Positions 25,751-33,834 of a stretch of 64,000 nucleotides of DNA are shown here, in pieces (position 1 is the first letter of the stretch; each line of letters starts with the position of its first letter). The translations under genes were made by a program, and so were the position numbers. The stretch comes from CBDCFV01 sp965216425. GTDB lineage: Bacteria; Chloroflexota; Dehalococcoidia; Lucifugimonadales; UBA3495. Where the stretch lies: positions 1,178,001 through 1,242,000 of the forward strand of contig CBDCFV010000007.1 in the NCBI GenBank assembly GCA_965216425.1. The letters are read 5' to 3'. The notes beneath the pieces were generated by a model. It was not told where the DNA came from. It saw only the letters and a list, made by a program, of their open reading frames with translations, and ran no database searches.

Positions 25751-26884
25751 CTACTTTGCCAGGAAGTCGAACTGCTCGAACTTGCCGTGGGTGATTGCCG
25801 CGGCGTCCAAGCTAAGCCACCGATCCAGAATAGTAGAGTAGGTCGACCGGAAGTCGTTATTAAAGTGCATGTCGCCTTCCACGTGGTCCTCGGCCTTGAG
25901 GGAAGGGTATTCGCCGTACAACCCGCCCCTTACCTGTCCGCCTATAACGAAAGCCGTGCCGCCGGAGCCGTGGTCGCAGCCGGTGCCGTTGTCCTGGATT
26001 CGGCGTCCGAATTCGGACCAGACCAGTATGACGGTGTCATCCTCCAAACCCTGTTCCCGCAGGTCTTCGGTAAAGTCGGCAATGGCGCCGCCCAAGTCGG
26101 TCCACAGCTTGGAGTGAGCCATCAACTCGTTGCTGTGGGTGTCGAAACTGCCGTGGGTGGCGTAGTAAACCCTGGTCCCCAAGTCAGCGGACATGACTTG
26201 AGCCACGTTCTTGAGTGATTCGGCAATGGGATTGTCGGCGTACTCCACGCTGGAGGAATACTTCTGCGGCGCGGTCCGGAGTATGTCCGCGCCTTTCAGC
26301 GCGTCGGACCCGGACTGGCCCAGCACTTGGGCGACGGTGTCTTTTCCGCCCGAAGGACCGTAAAGCCGGCTGAATGCGTCCAGGGCCTCGCGGCGCATGC
26401 TCTCGTCCTTGATGTCCGGCAGCAGGCCGTAGGTCTCCAGGTTGCCTACTGAAGCTACAGGGACCCCTTTGCAGGCCAGCGCCCTGGGGAGCCCGCGCCC
26501 GAAGTTGACGCCGGTCAACACGTTTTCCGCCGCGGGGTCCAAGTCTCGTATCGTGGCTCCCAGCCAGCCCTCGGCGCCGATGCGGTCCGTCTGCGCCGTA
26601 TACCAGATATCCCTTGAGCGGAAGTGGGAACGGTTAGGGTTCTCGTATCCCACGCCGTTGATGATGGCAAGGTTTCCCCGGTCCCAGATGTCCTTGATGG
26701 AGGCAAGAGTGGGGTTGAGACCCACTTGGTTGTCCAACGTCAGGACTTCTTCCTGGGGTATACCGATACTGGAGCGGTAGTGGTAGTAGAGGCCGTCGTT
26801 ATAAGGAACTACCGTGTTCAGGGCGTCGTTGCCTCCCTGAAGTTCTATGACAACCAGAGTCCGGTCTTTCTTAACCGTAGTCAT
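25751..26884 (-). CDS. DUF1501 protein
   Basis: A 377-residue member of the DUF1501 family, related to the alkaline-phosphatase/sulfatase superfamily fold. Motifs are VVIELQGGNDALNTVVPYND near the N-terminus, ATHGSFDTHSNELMAHSKLW, ILVWSEFGRRIQDNGTGCDHGSGGTAFVIGG split over two stretches, and the His/Asp pairs expected for the fold. The usual Tat signal is not present; the protein begins MTTVKKDRTL. It is the last gene of a DUF1800-NHL-DUF1501 cluster, and DUF1800 and DUF1501 genes are regularly paired in bacteria. The biochemical role is unknown. Confidence 0.9.
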   Translation of the reverse strand: MTTVKKDRTLVVIELQGGNDALNTVVPYNDGLYYHYRSSIGIPQEEVLTLDNQVGLNPTLASIKDIWDRGNLAIINGVGYENPNRSHFRSRDIWYTAQTDRIGAEGWLGATIRDLDPAAENVLTGVNFGRGLPRALACKGVPVASVGNLETYGLLPDIKDESMRREALDAFSRLYGPSGGKDTVAQVLGQSGSDALKGADILRTAPQKYSSSVEYADNPIAESLKNVAQVMSADLGTRVYYATHGSFDTHSNELMAHSKLWTDLGGAIADFTEDLREQGLEDDTVILVWSEFGRRIQDNGTGCDHGSGGTAFVIGGQVRGGLYGEYPSLKAEDHVEGDMHFNNDFRSTYSTILDRWLSLDAAAITHGKFEQFDFLAK

Positions 26885-26899
26885 TGTGTCCCTCCCAAT

Positions 26900-27928
26900 T
26901 TATGAACTGCGCTTGTAGACCTGGATTCGGTGACGGTTGCTGTCGGTTATGTACAGGATGCCGTCGGCGTCAAGCTTTACGGAACGCGGCGACCAGAAAT
27001 ACTTCTCGATGTGCGAAGACTCCTCGTGGGGGTCGGAAACGAAGTACTCCAACGCCGGCTCCAGGTTCGCTGTGGCGCGGGCGGCCTTTTCTTCAACGTT
27101 GATGTCCAGGAAGTTCTGGGCCCACTTGGACAGATGAGACTCTCCTCTCACCTTGGTAACAAAGTTGCCGTCACTGTCCAGCACTTGCACTCGTTCGTTG
27201 CCCCAGTCGGCGACGTAGATATAGCCGTCCTTGTCCACGGCCACACTCGACGGGCGGTGTAACTCTCCATCACCACGTCCCGGAGTTCCAAAGGAGGCCA
27301 GGAACTTTCCGTCGGCGGTGAACTTCTGTATCCGGTCGTTACTGAAGTCGGCGACGTATACGTTATCCTCCTTGTCCAGGGTCAATCCCCAAGGCGCTTC
27401 GAACTCTCCTTCGCCGCTTCCTTGGGAACCGAAGCTCAACTGGAAACGACCCTCGGGACTGAACTTCTGCACCCGGTGGTTGTAGGTGTCAGAGACATAG
27501 GGATTGTCCCTAGAGTCAAACGCTATTGCCGAAGGGGTATCAAGCTCACCTTCGCCGGAGCCGGGAACGCCCCATTTGTACAGGAATTCCCCTGCGGAGG
27601 TGAATGCTGTGATCCGATGCAGGTATTCGTCGCAAATATAGACCCTGCCGCGGCTGTCCACAGAGGTGCTGCCAGGCCAGACGAACTGTCCATCGCCTTC
27701 GCCATACGACGCGAAGTTGCCGTAGTACTCGCTGTCTTTGTCCAACATGCAAACGCGGACGCCCCGCGTTATGGTGTCCACAGACCGGTTGACCACGTAT
27801 ATGCGCCCGTTGCTGGAGATGGAAGCATCGGTGGGGTAGTAGAAACCCCGCCCCTCCATCGTGGTCATCCCGAGCGTCGTGGCGTATTCCAGGAAGTCCG
27901 TCTTGGTCTTGGATTCTGCGCTGGTCAT
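26900..27928 (-). CDS. NHL-repeat beta-propeller protein
   Basis: A 342-residue protein from ATG 27928, with AGGGGGG close upstream. About six NHL repeats fill it, each with the pattern P..IA.D..GNVYVADxxNxRIQxF, for example VYICDEYLHRITAFT, PYVSDTYNHRVQKFS, VYVADFSNDRIQKFT and IYVADWGNERVQVLD. The repeats make a beta propeller used for binding proteins, sugars or RNA. There is no signal peptide. It lies between the DUF1800 gene (40 bp upstream) and the DUF1501 gene (15 bp downstream), which points to a three-protein complex (inference). Confidence 0.9.
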   Translation of the reverse strand: MTSAESKTKTDFLEYATTLGMTTMEGRGFYYPTDASISSNGRIYVVNRSVDTITRGVRVCMLDKDSEYYGNFASYGEGDGQFVWPGSTSVDSRGRVYICDEYLHRITAFTSAGEFLYKWGVPGSGEGELDTPSAIAFDSRDNPYVSDTYNHRVQKFSPEGRFQLSFGSQGSGEGEFEAPWGLTLDKEDNVYVADFSNDRIQKFTADGKFLASFGTPGRGDGELHRPSSVAVDKDGYIYVADWGNERVQVLDSDGNFVTKVRGESHLSKWAQNFLDINVEEKAARATANLEPALEYFVSDPHEESSHIEKYFWSPRSVKLDADGILYITDSNRHRIQVYKRSS

Positions 27929-27968
27929 TATCCCCCCTGCATTGCTACCTTGGGAGCCGTTCGCAAGG

Positions 27969-29408
27969 CTAAGCCCTCTGGAACTCTTGGGTAGAGGCAA
28001 CCATTTGCAGCATCGCCGCGATGCGTTCCCGAGAGGCCTCGTCCAAGCTTCCCCCGCCCAGTTGCAAGTTGCCGCCCGTCGCAGCGAATTCGACCAACAC
28101 CCGTTTGGTGTCGTCCGCCACCGCCATGGCGCCTACCTGTTCGAGACAGGCATCCACCAGCGTCTCAGGCGAAATTGTCGACTGGTAGCTGGAAGCCACG
28201 CCATCGATCATAGCTTGGATGCCTGGTTTTTGGGCGTCGCCAAGCTGCTGGGTAGCAAAATTGACTCGCTCCACCAGAGTGCCGGTGTCCAACCATCCGG
28301 TCCCTTGATGCCAGCCTTCCACACTGGGAGGGTTGTTGAGGTACTGGCCCATATACATGGCTTGGAAGTGGCGTTCTACCAACTCTTTCCGGGGGCGGTC
28401 CGCTTCGCCCGTCAGCCGGATCACCCCGGCCACCAGTTCCACGGGGCTCTTGACCTTGGTGTACCAAGTAGACTGGGACTTGAAGAAGTCGGAGTTGAAC
28501 AACACCCGCAACATGGCGGAGATGTCGTAACCGCTGTCGAAGTAAGCTTGGGTGAGTTGCCGGATTGCTTCTTCGTCGGCCGGCGGCTCGTCGGGCCACT
28601 CGGGCACCGGCGGCTCGTCAGCGACGAAGAAGTCGTACATGTGCCTGGCGATAAACCGGGCCGTAGCCTGCTGATGGCAGATAATCTCTACTATGTCCTC
28701 GCCGTTGAACCGGCCCCTCTGCCCCAGGAACACCTTCTCACCGTCGTCGTGGTCTTCGGGGTGGTACTCGAAGTGCCATGCGATACGGCCGTAGGGCCAG
28801 TCCGAGTCCCTCTGCGAACGAAGCTCCATGTACCGCAGGTTGCCTATGGTCCAGCCGGTAAAGGCGCGGGCGCATTCTTTAATGTCGTCTTCCGTGTAGT
28901 TCCCCACACCCATCGAAAAGAGTTCCAGCAGTTCCCTGCCATAGTTCTCGTTAATGGATCCCTTGTGGTTGTCCTGATTGTCCAACCAGATGATCATGGC
29001 CGGGTCTTTTGACAATTCGAGCAACAAGGTCTTGAAGCTGCCCATGCCATGGTGCCGCAGCATCCGGGTCTGGTCCGAGAGAGCTTTGCCGTGGATGACC
29101 TTCGGGTAACCTGTGGCGAAGATACCGTGCCAAAACAAGGCCATCTTCTCCCGGAGGGGCGTGGTCGTCGTTGCCATGCGATACAGCCAGTTGGCTCCGG
29201 TCCCAAAGGGCCCAAGCATTCCGGACAGTTCGGGATGGAACCTACGGATCAGGGCGTCATCCATCCGTTGCTCATCAACTGGATTGATGAGATCTTCCAC
29301 GATGGCTTCGTAACCCTTACTGGCGTATTGCTCCAGTTGCTCCCTGGTTGCGCCGAACCCGGCGCGTCTCATGAGGTGTGCGATAAGCTCTACATCTGTG
29401 TTTCCCAT
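27969..29408 (-). CDS. DUF1800 protein
   Basis: A 479-residue DUF1800 protein. Family features are LMRRAGFGATREQLEQYASKGYE, LREKMALFWHGIFATGYPKV, LLELFSMGVGNYTEDDIKECARAFTGW cut across two motifs, and the C-terminal region VEGWHQGTGWLDTGTL. Its function is not established; it almost always occurs with a DUF1501 partner, as here. It is the first gene of the cluster. The upstream 276 bp hold a large inverted repeat and no gene. Confidence 0.92.
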   Translation of the reverse strand: MGNTDVELIAHLMRRAGFGATREQLEQYASKGYEAIVEDLINPVDEQRMDDALIRRFHPELSGMLGPFGTGANWLYRMATTTTPLREKMALFWHGIFATGYPKVIHGKALSDQTRMLRHHGMGSFKTLLLELSKDPAMIIWLDNQDNHKGSINENYGRELLELFSMGVGNYTEDDIKECARAFTGWTIGNLRYMELRSQRDSDWPYGRIAWHFEYHPEDHDDGEKVFLGQRGRFNGEDIVEIICHQQATARFIARHMYDFFVADEPPVPEWPDEPPADEEAIRQLTQAYFDSGYDISAMLRVLFNSDFFKSQSTWYTKVKSPVELVAGVIRLTGEADRPRKELVERHFQAMYMGQYLNNPPSVEGWHQGTGWLDTGTLVERVNFATQQLGDAQKPGIQAMIDGVASSYQSTISPETLVDACLEQVGAMAVADDTKRVLVEFAATGGNLQLGGGSLDEASRERIAAMLQMVASTQEFQRA

Positions 29409-29563
29409 CTCTCAACCTCAAGCTAAAACGTAAAACCGTACAGAAATCCGATAGACGTGGTATTTTCGAAAATTCTAGGGCTTGGTCATTGCGCAGTCAA
29501 GCAGCGAGCAACTCGGAGGCGTGACTGAAAGCCGTTGGGTTACGAAGCAACACTCGATATAGG

Positions 29564-29661
29564 ATTGTCTGAATCAGGACCCTCACGGTACTAAGGATTG
29601 ACCGGATGAACTGGCTTTATCCTGAACATCGTGAAATCCGGCAAATCCTGATTCAGACAAT
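29564..29661 (+). repeat. Large inverted repeat (16-bp perfect arms)
   Basis: ATTGTCTGAATCAGGA at 29564-29579 is matched by its reverse complement TCCTGATTCAGACAAT at 29646-29661, enclosing 66 bp. The inner sequence contains partial GGATTxxCCGG / CCGGCAAATCC complementarity, so it could fold into a long interrupted stem. Elements with such CTGAATCAGGA ends are dispersed palindromes in many environmental genomes. It occupies most of the 29409-29684 gap. Confidence 0.75.
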
Positions 29662-29684
29662 AACTGATACTCTTGCCCCTGCTT

Positions 29685-30311
29685 CTAAGTGGACAAGCTC
29701 TTCTCTGGGTCGTATACAGGCCTGCGCATCTCGAAATAGTCGTGGGTCCTGCAATACATGCTGCCGGCCAACCGGCCGGTGGGCTTCAACAGCGCGTGGT
29801 TGATGCGGTGGCCGTCTATAATGTCATCCCGGACGTGCATCAAGATTACGGTGCCTATTACCAAGCCGTGGCCGTGGACCGGGTCCCCGATGGGCACAAC
29901 CTGGTCGAGGCGGCACTCCATGTTGACCGGCGATTCCGCCACCCGCGGGGCCTTCACTATCTCGGACGGGATGGCGGTGAGACCGGCGATGTCGAACTCG
30001 TTCACGTCTTCGGGAAATTCGGCGGAGGTCTTGTTCATGGCTTCGGCGATGTCGTCGACGACGACGTTAACCACGAACTCACCCGTTTCTTCCACGTTCC
30101 GCAGGGTGTCCTTGCTCTTCCGGTCTACGGTTCGGGAAGAGGAGAATACTATGGTGGGAGGATCGTAGGAAACGGCGTTGAAGAAAGAATAGGGGGCCAG
30201 GTTGATGATGCCGTCAGTGGAAATCGTGGAAACGAAAGCGATGGGCCTGGGTACCACCACTCCGGTAAGTACTAGGTTAAACCTGTCGAAATTCAGCGGA
30301 TCGATTCTCAA
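29685..30311 (-). CDS. Flavin reductase-like (FMN-binding split barrel) protein
   Basis: A 208-residue protein of the flavin reductase/NADPH:flavin oxidoreductase group. It shows PRPIAFVSTISTDGIINLAPYSFFNAVSYDPPT, here read as three motifs, then TGEFVVNVVVDDIAEAMN and MECRLDQVVPIGD. These are the FMN-site strands of the split barrel. It may supply reduced flavin to the LLM oxidoreductases in the window (inference). It stands alone, flanked by repeats on both sides. Confidence 0.88.
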   Translation of the reverse strand: MRIDPLNFDRFNLVLTGVVVPRPIAFVSTISTDGIINLAPYSFFNAVSYDPPTIVFSSSRTVDRKSKDTLRNVEETGEFVVNVVVDDIAEAMNKTSAEFPEDVNEFDIAGLTAIPSEIVKAPRVAESPVNMECRLDQVVPIGDPVHGHGLVIGTVILMHVRDDIIDGHRINHALLKPTGRLAGSMYCRTHDYFEMRRPVYDPEKSLST

Positions 30312-30339
30312 GCAATTACCTCGCTACACCAAAATCGTC

Positions 30340-30359
30340 ATTCCCGCCTGCGCGGGAAT
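30340..30359 (+). repeat. Short palindromic REP-like element (ATTCCCGC/GCGGGAAT)
   Basis: A perfect 8-bp inverted repeat with a 4-nt loop (CTGC). The same hairpin with loop GAAG is at 44196-44215. It is one of the dispersed palindromes of this genome. The gap 30312-30700 holds only this, the repeats at 30458-30520 and the flank of the IS110 element. Confidence 0.7.
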
Positions 30360-30457
30360 CCAATTGTCGGGTGGAAATTTTATATGAAGGATTATATCCG
30401 CAGACTGGGTAGGGGCAAAGGGTGTCCGTCATCTTTTTGGGCGCCCACCCGGAAACG

Positions 30458-30520
30458 TTAGATCGCCGGTTGATTTTTTTAGATCGCCGGACATTTGTGG
30501 ACATTCCTTGACATTTTCAC
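30458..30520 (-). repeat. TTAGATCGCCGG direct repeats and third ATGTCC array
   Basis: TTAGATCGCCGG occurs at 30458-30469 and again at 30479-30490. Read on the minus strand, 30520-30481 gives AATGTCAAGG, AATGTCCAC, AAATGTCCGGCGATCT. This matches the triple ATGTCC array found in repeat copies A (about 16467) and B (about 44511) on the plus strand. So the array occurs three times in the window, here without the small gene. Confidence 0.65.
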
Positions 30521-30700
30521 TGCAGATTGGGCCGAGGAAGACGGGCGGAATTTTCGATAACACTCCCATTTTCTCTCGTTTCCTCCCATTTCGCATCGCT
30601 TGTAGAAGTGTTGAACTTGCTTCCGCGCCGGGGAGCAGTATGTCAGGCAGGTCTATGATAAAGAAGTGCTACCGGGGATGGGAAGCAACTGTCTTGAAAG

Positions 30701-31672
30701 TCAATAGGACTTGGCGGTTATCTTCGGAGTCTGTTCTTGCCAGGACGAGCCATGCTTGAGCATGGAGTTGAGGATTATCAGCAGCTTGCGCATACAGGCG
30801 GTCAGAGCCAACTTCCTGGGCTTGCCGACAGCCAGGAGCCGCTGATAAAAGTCCCTGATGACCGGGTTGAAGCGGCTGGCCACCATCGCCGCCATGTAAA
30901 GGGATGTCCGCACCCTGGCCCGGCCGCCCCAGACGGTCCGTTTGCCCCGTAGGGCGCCGCTGTCCCGGTTGAAGGGAGCCACGCCCACCAGGGCAGCGAT
31001 CTGGCGGCGGTCCAGGGCGCCCAACTCGGGCAGGCAGGCCAGAAGAGTGGCAGAGGTCTGGTCTCCGACCCCAGGTACGCTGCGCAGCAGGTCGTCCTTC
31101 TCCCGCCACAGGGGACTCTGACGCAGGGTCCGCCGCAGGGTTTGGTCCAGATCGTCCAGTTCCTGCTTCAGCCAAGCGATGTGGGCCTCGATGCGGGGCC
31201 GGACAGTGATGACTGCACTGGAGAGACGGTTCCTCTCTGCCACCAGCATGGCCATCACCTGTTGTCTGCGGGCCACCAGGGAGTTGAGGAGCCGGGTTTC
31301 GGCGTCGGGAAGAGTACGTACCGTAGGACGGAGAGCCTCGGCGAAGTGAGCCAGGACCGCCGCATCCAGGGAATCAGTCTTGGCCAGCTTTCCAGTGGCC
31401 TTGGCAAAATCCCGCGCCTGTCGCGGGTTGACCACCACCACCGGCAGGGACGCCGCCGCCAGCGCCGCCAGGGGCAGTTCCAGTCCGCCCGAGGCTTCCA
31501 GAACCAGGGCCGCCGGATTGAGTTGCTGCATCTCTTTGACCAGTTCCGCTATCCCGGCCTCGCCGTTGGGAATCTCTCGCCTGTCCCCCGAAGGACGGAT
31601 GGCAACATCCAGCCGGGCCTTGGCCACATCGATTCCTACATAAATATGATCTGGGATATGTTCCGGTTCCAT
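30701..31672 (-). CDS. IS110-family transposase (DEDD recombinase)
   Basis: A 323-residue transposase from ATG 31672, which has AAGGAGG 5 bp upstream; a longer in-frame reading to 31807 adds non-family residues. The N-terminal DEDD RuvC-like domain shows D15 in YVGIDVAK, the acidic ALVLEASGG, and KTDSLDAAVLAHFA. The C-terminal transposase_20 domain shows LLRSVPGVGDQTSATLLACL, AALVGVAPFNRDSGALRGKR and the serine-region SLYMAAMVASRFNP. All family parts are intact, so the element may be active. Confidence 0.95.
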   Translation of the reverse strand: MEPEHIPDHIYVGIDVAKARLDVAIRPSGDRREIPNGEAGIAELVKEMQQLNPAALVLEASGGLELPLAALAAASLPVVVVNPRQARDFAKATGKLAKTDSLDAAVLAHFAEALRPTVRTLPDAETRLLNSLVARRQQVMAMLVAERNRLSSAVITVRPRIEAHIAWLKQELDDLDQTLRRTLRQSPLWREKDDLLRSVPGVGDQTSATLLACLPELGALDRRQIAALVGVAPFNRDSGALRGKRTVWGGRARVRTSLYMAAMVASRFNPVIRDFYQRLLAVGKPRKLALTACMRKLLIILNSMLKHGSSWQEQTPKITAKSY

Positions 31673-31758
31673 GAGAACCTCCTTGCGAACCGTCGGCCCG
31701 TCCTTGCCAGATGCGGGCTTGGTTGGCCCAGGCAACTGTTCGGGCTCTGTTCCGATAA

Positions 31759-31823
31759 GGGTGCGGCGACCCAAGCTTCCCAACGGCCTTCCATGACCCA
31801 GGGGCAACCGGTCTGCCGCACCC
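31759..31823 (-). ncRNA. Candidate bridge RNA stem upstream of the IS110 transposase
   Basis: In the non-coding end of the element, GGGTGCGGC (31759-31767) pairs with GCCGCACCC (31815-31823) over a 47-nt loop. IS110-type elements express a bridge RNA from this end that guides recombination. The position fits, but only this one stem was found by eye and no target-binding loop is assigned. The whole stretch 31673-32040 otherwise has no gene. Confidence 0.35.
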
Positions 31824-32040
31824 GGACACCCTCAATTAAATGTTTACCCAACTCCAAAGAAGATACAAGGGGCAAGTGTCATAAGACACCGGCAGGATTT
31901 TAACGCTGGCAACTGCAATCGGAGAGCGGGAGAAACTGGCCGCAATCGAACCTCGCGTTACAAGCTTTCCAAAAACGCGACGGACACCCAGGGGCAAAGA
32001 CTTGGTTGCTTGGCGATGATCCAGCAATTAACATGCACCG

Positions 32041-33150
32041 ATGCAAAATTCCATTGCCCGTAATCCAATCGCCGAAGAATTCCTTAGGGAACAACTGCCC
32101 CTAATAGCGCTGTGCTTCGCAGCCGGAATAGCCGCCAGCTACTGGCAGCACGGCGCGTTGGTCGGCGTAGCAGGCGTGGAGTTCCCCTTAGCTGGGGTCT
32201 ACGTGCCCTTGTGGCACTTGGTGTGGATGGGTTTCTGGACCGGCTATACCATGGCGCTGGTGGGCGAGGCTAGCGGCATCTTCTCCTTGCCCTACTCCAT
32301 GTCCATCCTGCGGTTCGACAACATTTTCATCAGTCCGACCAACACGGTATTGACCTTTTTGAACCCCCTCGGCGCGATTCTGGGATTTCGCAACGAGAAG
32401 CGTTTGAACTTGGACTTGGCCCTGTGGCCGTGCGTTGGCACACTGTTCGGGTCTCAAATCGGCCCCTTCATCCGCGTGTTCTTACTGGAGGATGAGGGCC
32501 TATTCAAGGCCGTGACTGGCGCGTCCCTGGCCTTGCTGGGGATTTACATGGTGTACCAGATAACGCCCATGTACACCCGCCGCGGCGGGAAGCAGCAGAC
32601 CATAGAGCGAGCGTTTCACGCCCACGCTGAACAACTGCGGCAGCGCGGCGAGATGCCCTCCGGCCTGCCGGAAGGTGTGGAACTGAAGACCCTGGGCAAG
32701 TCCTGGCGGGCGATAACGGTAGAGTTCTGGGACATACAGTGGAGGCTGAGCGTCCCTCTGCTTTTCGCCTTGGGGGCGGGGGTAGGACTGGTCTCGTCCA
32801 CGCTGGGAGTCGGCGGGGGTTTTTTGATGACCCCTATCCTGGTGACGATGTTCGGACTTCCCCTTTACGTCATCGTAGCGATAACGCTGCCCTACGTGTT
32901 CGTCCAGTCGGCAATAGCCCTGTTTTCATACACCGTTACCGTGCCGATAATAACGGGAGTGCACACGCCGCCGGAATGGGCATGGGGATTTTACGCCTCC
33001 GCCGGGGCCATATTCGGGGCATGGCTGGCCTCCAAGACCCAGAGGTACGTGCCCCAAAGGTCACTGAAGATCATTGCCGGCGGGGTCACCGCAATCACAG
33101 GCGCCCTGTACGTCGTCAGCTTTTTTGTTGAGCTACCGTTCGCGGTCTAA
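32041..33150 (+). CDS. TauE/SafE-family membrane exporter
   Basis: A 369-residue polytopic inner-membrane protein of the sulfite exporter TauE/SafE (DUF81) family, which moves small anions such as sulfite, sulfoacetate or organic acids. Two homologous halves are visible: the first around GFWTGYTMALVGEASGIFSLPYSMSIL, the second around GAGVGLVSSTLGVGGGFLMTPIL, the latter being the family signature. A hydrophilic loop of about 50 residues (YTRRGGKQQTIERAFHAHAE) separates them. ATG 32041 is chosen. A tiny membrane protein gene follows 9 bp downstream. Confidence 0.88.
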   Translation: MQNSIARNPIAEEFLREQLPLIALCFAAGIAASYWQHGALVGVAGVEFPLAGVYVPLWHLVWMGFWTGYTMALVGEASGIFSLPYSMSILRFDNIFISPTNTVLTFLNPLGAILGFRNEKRLNLDLALWPCVGTLFGSQIGPFIRVFLLEDEGLFKAVTGASLALLGIYMVYQITPMYTRRGGKQQTIERAFHAHAEQLRQRGEMPSGLPEGVELKTLGKSWRAITVEFWDIQWRLSVPLLFALGAGVGLVSSTLGVGGGFLMTPILVTMFGLPLYVIVAITLPYVFVQSAIALFSYTVTVPIITGVHTPPEWAWGFYASAGAIFGAWLASKTQRYVPQRSLKIIAGGVTAITGALYVVSFFVELPFAV

Positions 33151-33159
33151 GAGGATTCC

Positions 33160-33264
33160 ATGAGAGTATTGCGATGGCTGAGCATCCGGCTGGTCTCATG
33201 GCTGCCGTTCATCGTCACGGTGTTGGCAATCATAGTCGGAACTTGGCACGTGCTGACGCGGTGA
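33160..33264 (+). CDS. 34-residue single-helix membrane protein
   Basis: A short frame read directly: MRVLRWLSIRLVSWLPFIVT followed by VLAIIVGTWHVLTR. A basic N-terminus (three Arg in ten residues) precedes one hydrophobic helix of about 20 residues, a topology typical of small accessory membrane proteins. A GAGGA ribosome site sits 4 bp before the ATG and the gene begins 9 bp after the TauE stop, so it may be a small partner of that exporter. With only 34 codons, conservation in relatives is the missing proof. Confidence 0.45.
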   Translation: MRVLRWLSIRLVSWLPFIVTVLAIIVGTWHVLTR

Positions 33265-33327
33265 GGGCAGGCGGAGCGTGCGCACCTTACTCCTTGAAGG
33301 ATGACTCAAGGAGGCCACGTAGGCACG

Positions 33328-33834
33328 CTATGATTGCCCGGCTATACGGTCGACAGGATATTCCGGGAAAGTTTGGTTCCACCTGCTCAGGTTTAACACA
33401 GTGCAACCGCTAACAATGAGGCGAGACCATGAATTTGGACCGTCTACAGGTAATTTGTACTTCAAGGCTTCAGTCCTGGTGAGCAAGTCCGCTACCGTTA
33501 GAGTATCCAATGCCACCAACACCAAATAATAGATGGGCTTGTCAGCTCGACTACAGGCCCATTCGTATAGAAAAGAGTCCCGGTATTTGTACTTCAGATC
33601 CTCATCTAACCTGCCACTGTGGAAATCCTGAATGAACTCCCTCCGGTTTTCGTCCCTGCTGTTGGGATGCTGAGGGTCCTTGAATTCGATGTACAGATAG
33701 CGGTCGGGTAAGTCAATAATGAAATCTACCGCTTTCATCGGAGGCACGCCGTGGACGTAGTCGTCGAATCTACGAGCGTTTTGCACATTGTTAAGCGTTA
33801 GTTGCAAATCGCCTTCTTTGAAAACTGCTGTCAT
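33328..33834 (-). CDS. PD-(D/E)XK nuclease-like partner of the AAA ATPase
   Basis: A 168-residue protein that I do not recognise by family. The segment AVDFIIDLPDRYLYIEFKDP fits a D...ExK nuclease core (Asp, then Glu-x-Lys on the next strand). The C-terminus (ADKPIYYLVLVALDTLTVADLL) is a plausible further strand-helix unit. The start ATG overlaps the stop of the ATPase gene by 4 bases, so the two proteins are made together. This layout, ATPase then small nuclease, is that of many anti-phage pairs; the role here is inference. A toprim or other effector fold cannot be excluded. Confidence 0.65.
   Translation of the reverse strand: MTAVFKEGDLQLTLNNVQNARRFDDYVHGVPPMKAVDFIIDLPDRYLYIEFKDPQHPNSRDENRREFIQDFHSGRLDEDLKYKYRDSFLYEWACSRADKPIYYLVLVALDTLTVADLLTRTEALKYKLPVDGPNSWSRLIVSGCTVLNLSRWNQTFPEYPVDRIAGQS

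Larger units (their letters stand above)
30690..31840 (-). mobile_element. IS110-family insertion sequence
   Basis: Defined by the IS110 transposase gene and its long non-coding upstream end. Elements of this family lack terminal inverted repeats, so I cannot fix the exact ends by eye; the span is approximate. The non-coding end upstream of the transposase (31673-31840) has a structured RNA candidate. Confidence 0.6.

Noticed and set aside
31142..31903. 253-codon frame opposite the IS110 transposase
   Set aside because: The transposase on the other strand has all family residues; this frame has none.
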